Source: JADFAK01 sp047615865
GTDB taxonomy: Bacteria > Bacteroidota > Bacteroidia > Flavobacteriales_D > Sanyastnellaceae
Length of the DNA stretch: 64,000 nt
Assembly (NCBI GenBank): GCA_047615865.1
Contig: JBLHIB010000001.1
Span: forward strand, 73,359-137,358
Direction of reading: 5' to 3'
Shown piece after piece: positions 17,721-26,236 of this stretch. The position numbers were made by a program, and so were the translations under genes. Every line of letters begins with the position of its first letter. Within the stretch, counting starts at the first letter, position 1. A model generated the notes under the pieces. That model made no database searches and was not told the origin of the DNA. It saw only the letters and a list, made by a program, of their open reading frames with translations.

Positions 17721-20146
17721 AGTGTCACTGTATACTGTAGAACTGTTGTCCGAGGCTTTTCTACGGTTAAAGGACGAATGGCATACTCTCGATTGAACAT
17801 ATTGTTCATGACCAAGCCCAGCCTATGTGTTTCGTTGAATTGGTATAAGAACCGGAAGTCAAATACAGAGTCGTCTTTCGCATTGTCTGCCCTCCATTCG
17901 ATTATTCCATAACCTTGATAAGTGAGCGGGTCATTCGGATCGTCAAGCAATTCAAAAACCGAATCTATGTTATCCATAACAGTATTGTACCGGTAACTTA
18001 GACCAATTATGACCTTCTTATACGTAGCCTCAATGTCTCCCCGCACAAGATGTCGCAGTCTATATTTGAGGAAATTATTATCGGTATTGCTGCTTGTACT
18101 GGCATAACTCGCTTCACTGAACATATCGATACTCAATATACTAGCCGTATCTATAGGAGAGCGCGCATAAACGTAATCAGGCGTAGTAGAAATCGGCACT
18201 GAATAGGTGTATCCAGCGAGCACCTGAACATCCACTTTTCCAATTTTACCGCCACCAAGAATACTTAGGTCCAAGCCAGTAACTTTGGCATTTCCAGTGT
18301 TTACACTTTTAAATCCAAGACCAAGAAAGTTATTGAATGCTGGATTTGGATCCCACTGCCCAAAGGTAAATTCGATATAATCCTTGTATTCTTGGATGAA
18401 ATAAGCGGCATCCAGAAATCCCTGAAAATTTCCGATTTTAAAACCTTGTTTAATTCCAAGTTCGGCATTGTAGGACGATTCAGAATTCAACTCTTGATTG
18501 GGAAAGACACTAATCACGCCCACTTTAGTTTGAATATACCTTTCGGCCATTGTTGGAAATCGATATCCCTGACCATATGAGGCACGAATGAAAGTAGCTT
18601 TAGCCAATTGATAATTCAGTCCACCTCGATATACTGGTCGCCCTTCCTTTTCGTTGTTAATCCGGAAATGCTCATATCTCATTCCGCCGGAGATATTCAA
18701 CTTTCCCCAAAACTTTTTGTCCAACTGAAGATATGCCGAGTAGTTTGAAGCAGCATTAACTCCATTGGCATTCTCACCTGTGTATAGCTCTCCGGTGGCA
18801 TTCGTATATATGCCTACAGCTCCCAAGGTGGTCGTGAAGTCCTTGATATTGAACCTTTCATAACGTTGCTGGTATTGGTACGCTGCATAGTATACATCGC
18901 TATAGTTGCCTTGGCCATTGTCATTGTTGTTATCAAGATTGAACCATCTCGTTCGCAGTGAATGGCGACTGCCTTGCTTCGTCACGTATTCAATGTATGG
19001 ATCAACATTACCAATCACTTGGCGTGTGCGAGTAGCAGCACCGTCAAACGCTGTATAAAGGCCTTCTTTGTTGTTGTCCCATAGGAGGGTACTCAATGAC
19101 TCACCTTTGAGCCAATTGGTATTGACACCAATGGCTAGACCTTTAATCTTTTTTGCCTCCCACCGCAGGTTCATGTTGATCCGTGCTCTTGTTTCGGCAG
19201 CATACCTATTCACATCGACGGGGTTGTATTCGCTCGATGCAGGAATTCCTTCAGAATCATGCACTGGACCTAGATGCCCATCATCACCCAAATAGCTTCC
19301 ACCAATAACCATAGATAACTGACCTATTCTCCTAGAATGGAAAAAATTCATTCCAGTCATCATTGGGGAACCTGACCAGTACTTGCCTTCTGTAGTTTGA
19401 GGTTTGCTGTACACCCCATAGAATACATTGGCCTTTGTTTCGGGTTGCCCACTCGGGTATTTTGTGCGCAAGTGAATAACACCACTCAGCGCGGCCGATC
19501 CGTACAGGACAGAACTCGCACCCTTTATTATCTCAACTTGCTCGACATTTTCAACCGGTAGAAAACCCCAAGAAGGTCTTCCAGCATCACCGGACAGCAA
19601 TGGAAGATCATCTACAAGTACCATAACTCGACTACCTGCGCCAAAGCTATATCCACTTCCCGATCGGATTTGAGGCTCATTATCGACAATTATTACCCCA
19701 GGCGTCTGGTTCAAGGCATCGTCAATAGATGTCGTATTCTTATTCTCAATAATGTTTGGTTTGAGGACCTCTAGAGAAACGGTAAGTTCGGTGATGTCCT
19801 GCTCAAATCTACCGGCTGAAACAACAACTAAATCAAGCGCTGTAACGTCCGGTTCAAGGCTTATCGATAGGCTTTCGACTTCACCAGCTTTGATAAATAC
19901 TTCCTCTTGAAATGATTTGTAGCCGATATAAGAAATGGTTACTTTCTGAGAGCCTACAGGCAATTCTAAGACGAAACGCCCCTGAATATCAGTGACAGCC
20001 ACAGATTTATTACTTACAATGCTTGCGCCGATCAAAGTTTCCTCATTCTGGGCATCTTTGATCACGCCTGTAAGCGTACCCGATTGAGAAAAGCTTGCTA
20101 TAGAAGCAAGAACGCAGACTAGAAAAGTAACTATTCGCATAATCAT
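17717..20146 (-). CDS. TonB-dependent outer membrane receptor
   Basis: An 809-residue receptor: signal peptide (MIMRIVTFLVCVLASIASFS), carboxypeptidase-D-like regulatory domain (about 22-105, GTLTGVIKDAQNEETLIGAS), plug domain (about 115-235, with TPGVIIVDNEPQIRSGSGYSFG and VEIIKGASSVLYGSAALSGVI) and a 22-strand barrel to the C-terminal TVLQYTVTL. This is a ligand-specific uptake channel energised by TonB/ExbBD. The ligand cannot be read from the sequence; the short domain set suggests iron chelates or vitamins rather than the SusC glycan type. It overlaps kdsB by 4 bases and diverges from dprA. Confidence 0.88.
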   Translation of the reverse strand: MIMRIVTFLVCVLASIASFSQSGTLTGVIKDAQNEETLIGASIVSNKSVAVTDIQGRFVLELPVGSQKVTISYIGYKSFQEEVFIKAGEVESLSISLEPDVTALDLVVVSAGRFEQDITELTVSLEVLKPNIIENKNTTSIDDALNQTPGVIIVDNEPQIRSGSGYSFGAGSRVMVLVDDLPLLSGDAGRPSWGFLPVENVEQVEIIKGASSVLYGSAALSGVIHLRTKYPSGQPETKANVFYGVYSKPQTTEGKYWSGSPMMTGMNFFHSRRIGQLSMVIGGSYLGDDGHLGPVHDSEGIPASSEYNPVDVNRYAAETRARINMNLRWEAKKIKGLAIGVNTNWLKGESLSTLLWDNNKEGLYTAFDGAATRTRQVIGNVDPYIEYVTKQGSRHSLRTRWFNLDNNNDNGQGNYSDVYYAAYQYQQRYERFNIKDFTTTLGAVGIYTNATGELYTGENANGVNAASNYSAYLQLDKKFWGKLNISGGMRYEHFRINNEKEGRPVYRGGLNYQLAKATFIRASYGQGYRFPTMAERYIQTKVGVISVFPNQELNSESSYNAELGIKQGFKIGNFQGFLDAAYFIQEYKDYIEFTFGQWDPNPAFNNFLGLGFKSVNTGNAKVTGLDLSILGGGKIGKVDVQVLAGYTYSVPISTTPDYVYARSPIDTASILSIDMFSEASYASTSSNTDNNFLKYRLRHLVRGDIEATYKKVIIGLSYRYNTVMDNIDSVFELLDDPNDPLTYQGYGIIEWRADNAKDDSVFDFRFLYQFNETHRLGLVMNNMFNREYAIRPLTVEKPRTTVLQYTVTL

Positions 20147-20301
20147 GAGGTGAAGGTTGATGCAATAATATGAAATATCGACGTCTCCGACTTAGCCTTG
20201 CATGCAGCACTTATGTCCAAAAAGTGAACACTTACAAAACAGATCACTTTGTCGGACAGCAGAATAAGCCTCAAAACATACTTTCGTCTTCATTTATCAC
20301 C

Positions 20302-21396
20302 ATGGATTCAAGGATTTATCAAATTGCTATAAACTACCTCGACGGAATAGGCCCCGTATATGCGCGTCGCCTAATTAAGAGGCTTGGCGACCCCCGACCG
20401 ATATTCAGTGAGCCTTTGAATCATCTATTGTGTTTAGAAGAGATTCCACGAACCAACCTGCTAAATATGCAACGAACTAACGCGTTAGAGTTGGCACGAA
20501 AGGAGCTCGACAACATGGAGAAGCATGGTGTTTCAAACCTTTTTTATCAAGATGAAAAATTCCCACATCGGCTAGAGTATTGCAATGATGCGCCTACAAA
20601 CTTATTTGCCAAAGGCTCTATAAATCTTAATACAAACAAGGTCATTAGTATCGTAGGCACACGACATTCTAGCGCTTACGGGGTACAAATGGTCAATCAG
20701 TTTATCGAAGAAATCAGTTCAAAAGACATTCTCATTGTAAGTGGAATGGCCTTCGGAATCGATATTTCTGCCCATAGAGCAGCTAATCGTTGTGGAGTAA
20801 ACAACACAGCAGTACTTGCGCATGGACTGGACAGAGTCTATCCAAGTCAGCATGTATCTGAAGCCAGGAGAACCTTGAACAATGGCGGGTGGCTTTCTGA
20901 ATTCCCAATTGGTACCGCACCTGATCGGGAAAACTTTCCCATGCGCAATCGGATTGTTGCTGGCTTGGCTGATGTGACAATTATCGTTGAATCTGCGAGT
21001 ACTGGTGGATCTCTAATTACAGCTGAACTGGCCCATGCATACAATAGAGAAGTTGCCGCATATCCGGGGAGGGTCATTGACAAATATTCCCAAGGATGCA
21101 ATACCCTTATTCGAACTCAAAAAGCTGCCTTAATCCATAATTTATCGGATTTAGAGAAGCTAATGGGATGGGACTTGAAAAATCAGAATCCTGAAAGGCA
21201 AATTAGATTATTTGACGATCTCTCCACAGAAGAGGATCTAATAATGCGTTGTTTACAAAAAAAAAGAATGGTTGCTATCGATGAATTGAGTGTAAATTCC
21301 GGACTGAGTTCCGGTCAAGTTTCACATTTATTACTTCAGATGGAATTCAAAGGAATAATAAGGTCTCACCCTGGAAAACTATATGCTACAATATAA
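20302..21396 (+). CDS. dprA: DNA-processing protein DprA
   Basis: Loads RecA on incoming single-stranded DNA during natural transformation. The Rossmann-like core shows ISIVGTRHSSAYG, SGMAFGIDISAHRAA, GLDRVYP, FPMRNRIVAGLADVTIIVESASTGGSLITAELA. The N-terminal SAM-like helix pair (about residues 1-70) and C-terminal winged helix (about 300-364, STEEDLIMRCLQKK...) are present. I start at ATG 20302 (MDSRIYQIAINYLDG); the open frame runs back to 20170, but that 44-residue stretch is unlike DprA and lies against the divergent receptor gene's promoter. Confidence 0.93.
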   Translation: MDSRIYQIAINYLDGIGPVYARRLIKRLGDPRPIFSEPLNHLLCLEEIPRTNLLNMQRTNALELARKELDNMEKHGVSNLFYQDEKFPHRLEYCNDAPTNLFAKGSINLNTNKVISIVGTRHSSAYGVQMVNQFIEEISSKDILIVSGMAFGIDISAHRAANRCGVNNTAVLAHGLDRVYPSQHVSEARRTLNNGGWLSEFPIGTAPDRENFPMRNRIVAGLADVTIIVESASTGGSLITAELAHAYNREVAAYPGRVIDKYSQGCNTLIRTQKAALIHNLSDLEKLMGWDLKNQNPERQIRLFDDLSTEEDLIMRCLQKKRMVAIDELSVNSGLSSGQVSHLLLQMEFKGIIRSHPGKLYATI

Positions 21397-21404
21397 GTCT
21401 AAGT

Positions 21405-21773
21405 TTAAGAAGCTAAGCCCATGGTAGCATTGGCGCTTGAATCATTCTTTTGGGATACTGGCTTGCCCAAGCCTCCACCAATTTCACGAAGAATTGACTT
21501 GCAAATCGCCTTCTTAAGATCTGGATCATCGCTGTGCGATAGAATATTCAAACTCTTCTGAATGTCATTAAGGAAAGACACTTTGCAGTATGGCATAACA
21601 CCCTGGTAAAAATTAAGTGTCTTGTAGTAGCATGAATTGTAGTTCTCTTTTTTTAACGATACTGCAAAATCGTTGATGAAAGTGCTTGCTTTTGCACTAA
21701 TGCGCTGAGCAATCGACTTCCGAAATTCGGCGTCGTTCTCTGCTATCTTCGTCAAAAGGTGTAAGTCAATCAT
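21405..21773 (-). CDS. Small protein, probable degenerate Hpt domain
   Basis: A 122-residue helical protein I do not recognise by name. Its register can be laid over the Hpt protein encoded just upstream (21906-22256): both open with (I/L)xLxxLxxI, share a similar helix length and an EN pair before the helix that should carry the phospho-histidine. In this copy the aligned position is Leu53 in KTLNFYQG, not His. A phosphotransfer role is therefore unlikely; it could bind a receiver without phosphotransfer. The alignment is by eye over weak similarity and needs a profile search. It ends 8 bases from dprA's stop. Confidence 0.55.
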   Translation of the reverse strand: MIDLHLLTKIAENDAEFRKSIAQRISAKASTFINDFAVSLKKENYNSCYYKTLNFYQGVMPYCKVSFLNDIQKSLNILSHSDDPDLKKAICKSILREIGGGLGKPVSQKNDSSANATMGLAS

Positions 21774-21905
21774 GCCTCCTAGATTTATATTCTTCTACAA
21801 GGTTAGCGCGATGGCCTCGAAATAGAGGTAGGAAGGTCACCATACCCTATGTCGGAATTCTCTTACAGAGACTTATATGACATCGTTGAGCTCAACTAAG
21901 ATGGG

Positions 21906-22256
21906 CTACAAGTAGTTAGAAAGTTCAATTTTAACCTGAACATGAGCGTTGTCGCAGAGAGTACTTGCTTGTTGCATCACTTCGTGAATACCTGTGAGAT
22001 CTTCATTATCCTTAATCGTATTCTCCATCTTTTGAAAGATCTTGAATCCTTCGATAAAACCAATGGTGAAGCTCGAAGATTTCATCTTGTGAGCGAAGTA
22101 GCGAACCATTTCCCAGTTCTCTTCGACCACATGGGTTTGAAGCTTAAGTAAATCTTTTGGTGTACTAGATAGGTAAACTTCCAGAATCTCTCTGATGAAC
22201 CCGTGATTATCACGAGAAATTGCCTTAAGATTGTCTAGACTGATAAGTTCTTCCAA
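21906..22256 (-). CDS. Hpt domain phosphotransfer protein
   Basis: A 116-residue four-helix Hpt protein. The signature helix reads FAHKMKSSSFTIG with His56 as the likely phosphorylated residue and the supporting Lys/Ser as in the consensus HxxKxSS. It passes phosphate between receivers of hybrid kinases and output regulators. The partner is not adjacent; the hybrid kinase at 4420-6603 is one candidate. It is separated by 132 bases from the degenerate paralogue downstream. Both may be in one transcript. Confidence 0.8.
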   Translation of the reverse strand: MEELISLDNLKAISRDNHGFIREILEVYLSSTPKDLLKLQTHVVEENWEMVRYFAHKMKSSSFTIGFIEGFKIFQKMENTIKDNEDLTGIHEVMQQASTLCDNAHVQVKIELSNYL

Positions 22257-22365
22257 AATTCTTGAATTCTAAGAATGATAAATCTAGCAACTAGATCTCA
22301 TAATTCTATACAACCTGCCAACAAATCATCATTCTATTCTTAAGGAACAATGAAAGCTTGCAAGA

Positions 22366-23649
22366 TCAGGACTCTTCTAATTCACTTGTGCCTGCATCAG
22401 ATGATGACTCGTCAGGAACATCTGAATCCATAGAAGTATTCGGTTTCAATCCATTTTGGATCAGCGAGAAGGTCATGATCAGTGATGTGGCAATGATAAC
22501 AAAAAGGAGAATGCCTTGGTTGAATGATGGGTCAATAAATTGCGGATAGTTACTAGTTATACTAAAGAAAAGTAGAATAGTAATCAACCCTCTTGGAGCG
22601 ATATACAGCAAGGGGAATATGGATTCACGTTTGAAAACGAACAATGCAGCCAGCCTAACAATATAGAGAACAACAACAATCAATAAGGAATAGAATACGA
22701 CAGCCCAGTCCATTAGTGAAGCTAATACTATGGTAATTCCGAAAATCACGAAAAAGAATGTTCGAATTACGAAAGCTGTTTCCAGTGTGAGCACGTGAAA
22801 GTCATGTGTGATGGAGCGGATCTTCTTCACATCCAAAAACTTCCTCAAGCCTTTGAACCAAAATAACTTGGCATTGTTCAACATCAATCCGAACACAAGG
22901 ATTAAAACCAACGGAGACAGATGATAAATCTTTCCTGCTGCGTAAAGGAGCAATAAGACGCTTATTGTCAAAAATAGTTTTAGTTGTCCTTGAATTTTTT
23001 GCAATACAAACACCAACAAATAACTCACAAGAACGCTCAACACCAGAGTCAGGCTAATATTTGTCAAAACATTGACTGCGACCGCTCCAGCTTTCGATGC
23101 ATCGGCATTTTCAAGAAGCAGATAAAAGAACATGATACCCAAGATGTCTGAAAAAGTGCTCTCATAAACCATGAACTCCTTTTTGTCTGATACCAATCCA
23201 GTCACACTAGGAATAATAATGGCACTGCTCATGATCGATAAAGGAATTGCATACACAAGCGCAGTCATTTGATCGGCGATAACGGTCAGGTGGAGAATTA
23301 TAGCGATCAGAAAAGAAGAAATAACCAGTCCCAACAATGCGACCACGAATGACTTCCATATAATCGGCCACTTTTCCTTGCTAAGTTCAAGATCTAAGGC
23401 TGCTTCGAGGACGATGAAAATTAATCCTACCGTTCCGAGGACTTCCAAAACAAGATTCTGCTCAGGAATACCGGCAATACCCATATACTCCATTCCTTGC
23501 TGCATAGCTATGCCCAAACCGATGAGCAATAGTGGGCTGGGAATATTGGTCTTGCGGGAAACGAAATTGGAGAAATAGGACAAGATGATTATCAACGAGG
23601 CCGCTATAACCAAACCGTATGAACTAGTAAGATCAATTGATAATAACAT
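22366..23649 (-). CDS. Cation:proton antiporter (CPA superfamily)
   Basis: A 427-residue integral membrane protein with about 11-12 hydrophobic segments. Segments LLLIGLGIAMQQG, VGLIFIVLEAALDLELS and AIPLSIMSSAIIIPSVTGL resemble the NhaP/KefB-type exchangers that move Na+ or K+ against H+. The C-terminal tail (about 25 residues) is hydrophilic and acidic. The ion cannot be named. It starts 8 bases after the preceding gene's stop, so it is likely in one operon with the periplasmic protein gene and rseP. Confidence 0.85.
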   Translation of the reverse strand: MLLSIDLTSSYGLVIAASLIIILSYFSNFVSRKTNIPSPLLLIGLGIAMQQGMEYMGIAGIPEQNLVLEVLGTVGLIFIVLEAALDLELSKEKWPIIWKSFVVALLGLVISSFLIAIILHLTVIADQMTALVYAIPLSIMSSAIIIPSVTGLVSDKKEFMVYESTFSDILGIMFFYLLLENADASKAGAVAVNVLTNISLTLVLSVLVSYLLVFVLQKIQGQLKLFLTISVLLLLYAAGKIYHLSPLVLILVFGLMLNNAKLFWFKGLRKFLDVKKIRSITHDFHVLTLETAFVIRTFFFVIFGITIVLASLMDWAVVFYSLLIVVVLYIVRLAALFVFKRESIFPLLYIAPRGLITILLFFSITSNYPQFIDPSFNQGILLFVIIATSLIMTFSLIQNGLKPNTSMDSDVPDESSSDAGTSELEES

Positions 23650-23657
23650 GTGCGGTT

Positions 23658-24626
23658 TTAATAATCGTCGTCCTCGCTTTGGTCACCTTCTGTATCTGAC
23701 TTAAGCTTGAAGAACTTGGTTTTTTTAGTTTGAGGTTCGGCTTCGGAAGTCTTTTCTTGATTTTTGGAAGCATTATCTCTTTTAGCCTGGTCGGCAAATG
23801 TCTCTCCCCCTTGTGTCTCAGTTACAGGGAGGTTAACCAACATCTGTTGAGCTATCGGAGTGAACGATTTGCGAATAATGGTGTAGATATCCTTCTCATT
23901 TCCTTCATATGCATAGTATGCTGCACCGCCATAGATTTTGTTCCCATCACCGTCCAGCCAGTTGTAATGAACTTTGACCATACGCTCCCAAAGCTGACCC
24001 ATTTCAGCGTCGTGGTTTCTGAGTACTTTGATGTCTAATTCATTAATTATTAGAACATAGTCAAACGAATGACGCCCATTCAAGTGAACAAATAGTTCTG
24101 GGTTCAATATTTGAACATCCATGAAACGTTCTTTCCCATCGTAATAGGTGAGTATCTCACCTTGATTCACCTCGACACCTCTCTTTTGTTGATCTAGAGA
24201 TTCTTGCTCAAGTATTTTTTCAACCCTCTTTACAATTTCCTTCTCCTTTTCTGGCGGAGGTAACTGCGAATAGACATATCCAACCGATTGATGAATGTTG
24301 TCAATATCCTCGACTTCTTCATCCATACCAGAATTGAGAATATCAAGGGTCTCGTAGGAAGCTTTTGCTGCCTCATTACTGATCACTTGACTTAACCCTT
24401 CTCGGAATAATCTTCGAATTTCACTGAGTTCCAAACCTGTGCGATTATGCACTTCACGATTGATGTCGCTCAAAAACATCTTGTTCTCATAAGGTACGAT
24501 CATGATAGTCCCCTCACCGGCATGGAATTGCCTAGGGACAATAGCGAAGGTTTTATCTTGAGCAGAAACAAATGCACTGGTCAACACAAACAACAGCAGA
24601 AGCGAAATCTTCAAATTGAATTTCAT
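23658..24626 (-). CDS. Periplasmic/secreted protein of unknown function
   Basis: A 322-residue protein that I do not recognise. Starting at ATG 24626 it has a clear signal peptide (MKFNLKISLLLLFVLTSAFVSAQ, cleaved after the SAQ). The mature part has an Asp/Asn-rich segment with a long helical stretch (about 110-160, EKEKEIVKRVEKILEQESLDQQ) and a beta-rich core (SFDYVLIINELDIKVLR, MVKVHYNWLDGDGNKIYGGAAYY). The C-terminal 50 residues are Lys/Glu/Asp-rich and probably disordered. It lies between rseP and the antiporter gene in the same direction. The track's longer start at 24692 would hide the signal peptide. Confidence 0.6.
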   Translation of the reverse strand: MKFNLKISLLLLFVLTSAFVSAQDKTFAIVPRQFHAGEGTIMIVPYENKMFLSDINREVHNRTGLELSEIRRLFREGLSQVISNEAAKASYETLDILNSGMDEEVEDIDNIHQSVGYVYSQLPPPEKEKEIVKRVEKILEQESLDQQKRGVEVNQGEILTYYDGKERFMDVQILNPELFVHLNGRHSFDYVLIINELDIKVLRNHDAEMGQLWERMVKVHYNWLDGDGNKIYGGAAYYAYEGNEKDIYTIIRKSFTPIAQQMLVNLPVTETQGGETFADQAKRDNASKNQEKTSEAEPQTKKTKFFKLKSDTEGDQSEDDDY

Positions 24627-24729
24627 GAACGAAAAATACCTCAAGAAACTATTGAAATTAAGCTTGAATCCACCAATTATACAATGAACCATGTTAATTG
24701 AAACAAAGATAATTTCTATACTTCAAATT

Positions 24730-26058
24730 CTACCCGTTGCCCATGATCGAACGGTAGATGTCATTTCCATTTGCGTATAGCAAAAGCCCTAAAAGAAGAA
24801 TGATTCCCACCAATTGCGCCTTTTCCATAAATTTCTGACCTGGTGGTTTACCAGCTACCATCTCATACAACAGGAACATTACGTGTCCACCGTCCAATGC
24901 AGGAATTGGCAATATATTCATGAAAGCCAAAACTAAAGATAGCCAAGCTGTTCTTTCCCAAAACACTTTCCAATCCCATGCAGCAGGGAACATATTTCCG
25001 ATAGCTCCAAAACCTCCAATTTGCGAGGCACCTGCTTTCGAGAATAAAAATTTCATCTGAATCACATAGTTGGTCAACTCTCCTTTGGCATGGACAAAAC
25101 CCGCGGGTATCGATTGGAAAAAGGAATATGATTTATGCTCTATATCGAAATAATCAGAGTAATACGGGGATCGCCCAAATCCAACGGTTCCATTTTCATC
25201 CACATCTATGGACTTCGTCATCTCTTGGCCGGCTCGAACAAAGTGAAATTCTGCCGTCTTGCCTTTTTGATTGCTCAATATTTGTTGAATTTCGGCTAGA
25301 AAAGAAGTTCGGAACTCATTCACCCCGACAATGCTATCACCAATTTGCAGTCCTGCTTTTTCAGCCCCACTGCCAGCTACTACCAGGCTTACTACTGTAG
25401 GGTATCTTGGTACCATCGGCCTTTTAACTCCTGAGTCAACCATCATTTGTCCAAAATCAGGCGGGATACTCAAGTCCATCAAGCTACCCTGACGCTCTAG
25501 CGTAACTGACTGAACATCGCGAAGCAATAGATCTATGCGCACGTCATGGAAACTTTCAGGACGCAAACCGTCAACTTTTAGAATCTTGTCGCCATTCTGA
25601 AAACCCACATCCATGAGCAGAGAATCGCAAGCAATACCCCACTTCACGTTCTCAACGGGTAAAGAGTCTTTTCCATAAACGAAGAGGACCATAGAGAAAA
25701 TCACGAATCCCAAAATCAAATTCACAGTGACTCCACCAAGCATTATGATAAGTCTCTGCCATGCGGGTTTCGATCTAAATTCCCAAGGTTCAGGATCTTT
25801 CGCCAATTGTTCGGTATCCATCGATTCATCAATCATACCGGAAATCTTGACGTATCCTCCCAAAGGAAGCCATCCTATTCCATACTCAGTTTCTCCTTTC
25901 TTGAATTTGACAAGAGAAAAACCTGGGTTGAAGAATAGGTAAAATTTCTCTACACGTGTCTTAAACCATTTGGCTGGCAAAAAATGACCTAATTCGTGGA
26001 GAACTACTAAAATAGAGATACTCGCTAAGAAGCCAGCCGCTTTGATTAAAATTTCCAT
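24730..26058 (-). CDS. rseP: RIP metalloprotease RseP (site-2 protease)
   Basis: Membrane-embedded zinc protease that cleaves anti-sigma factors and signal-peptide remnants. The HExxH motif (HELGH, residues 21-25) lies in the first membrane helix, and the second metal-ligand motif NILPIPALDGGH is near residue 390. Two PDZ domains occupy the periplasmic part (about 130-330), the second with GLQIGDSIVGVNE. About 442 residues is the normal length. It is the first gene of the rseP / unknown periplasmic / antiporter cluster. Confidence 0.93.
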   Translation of the reverse strand: MEILIKAAGFLASISILVVLHELGHFLPAKWFKTRVEKFYLFFNPGFSLVKFKKGETEYGIGWLPLGGYVKISGMIDESMDTEQLAKDPEPWEFRSKPAWQRLIIMLGGVTVNLILGFVIFSMVLFVYGKDSLPVENVKWGIACDSLLMDVGFQNGDKILKVDGLRPESFHDVRIDLLLRDVQSVTLERQGSLMDLSIPPDFGQMMVDSGVKRPMVPRYPTVVSLVVAGSGAEKAGLQIGDSIVGVNEFRTSFLAEIQQILSNQKGKTAEFHFVRAGQEMTKSIDVDENGTVGFGRSPYYSDYFDIEHKSYSFFQSIPAGFVHAKGELTNYVIQMKFLFSKAGASQIGGFGAIGNMFPAAWDWKVFWERTAWLSLVLAFMNILPIPALDGGHVMFLLYEMVAGKPPGQKFMEKAQLVGIILLLGLLLYANGNDIYRSIMGNG

Positions 26059-26236
26059 GTATCGATTTTGAAGACGGTGAAATTAACACTACAAATTGAC
26101 ACTGAACCATTTCTAGCGTCCCTTTAACGAATTATTTGAAAATACACGCTTTTGACCCATCATGCCTATAAATTGAATCGCTCTTCGTTATTTTGCTAAG
26201 AATTAGTCTTTAGACTGATCAACACCCTAGACACCC

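Noticed and set aside
20170..20301. Earlier start for dprA adding 44 residues
   Set aside because: Sequence lacks resemblance to DprA and lies in the divergent promoter region; ATG 20302 fits the family start.
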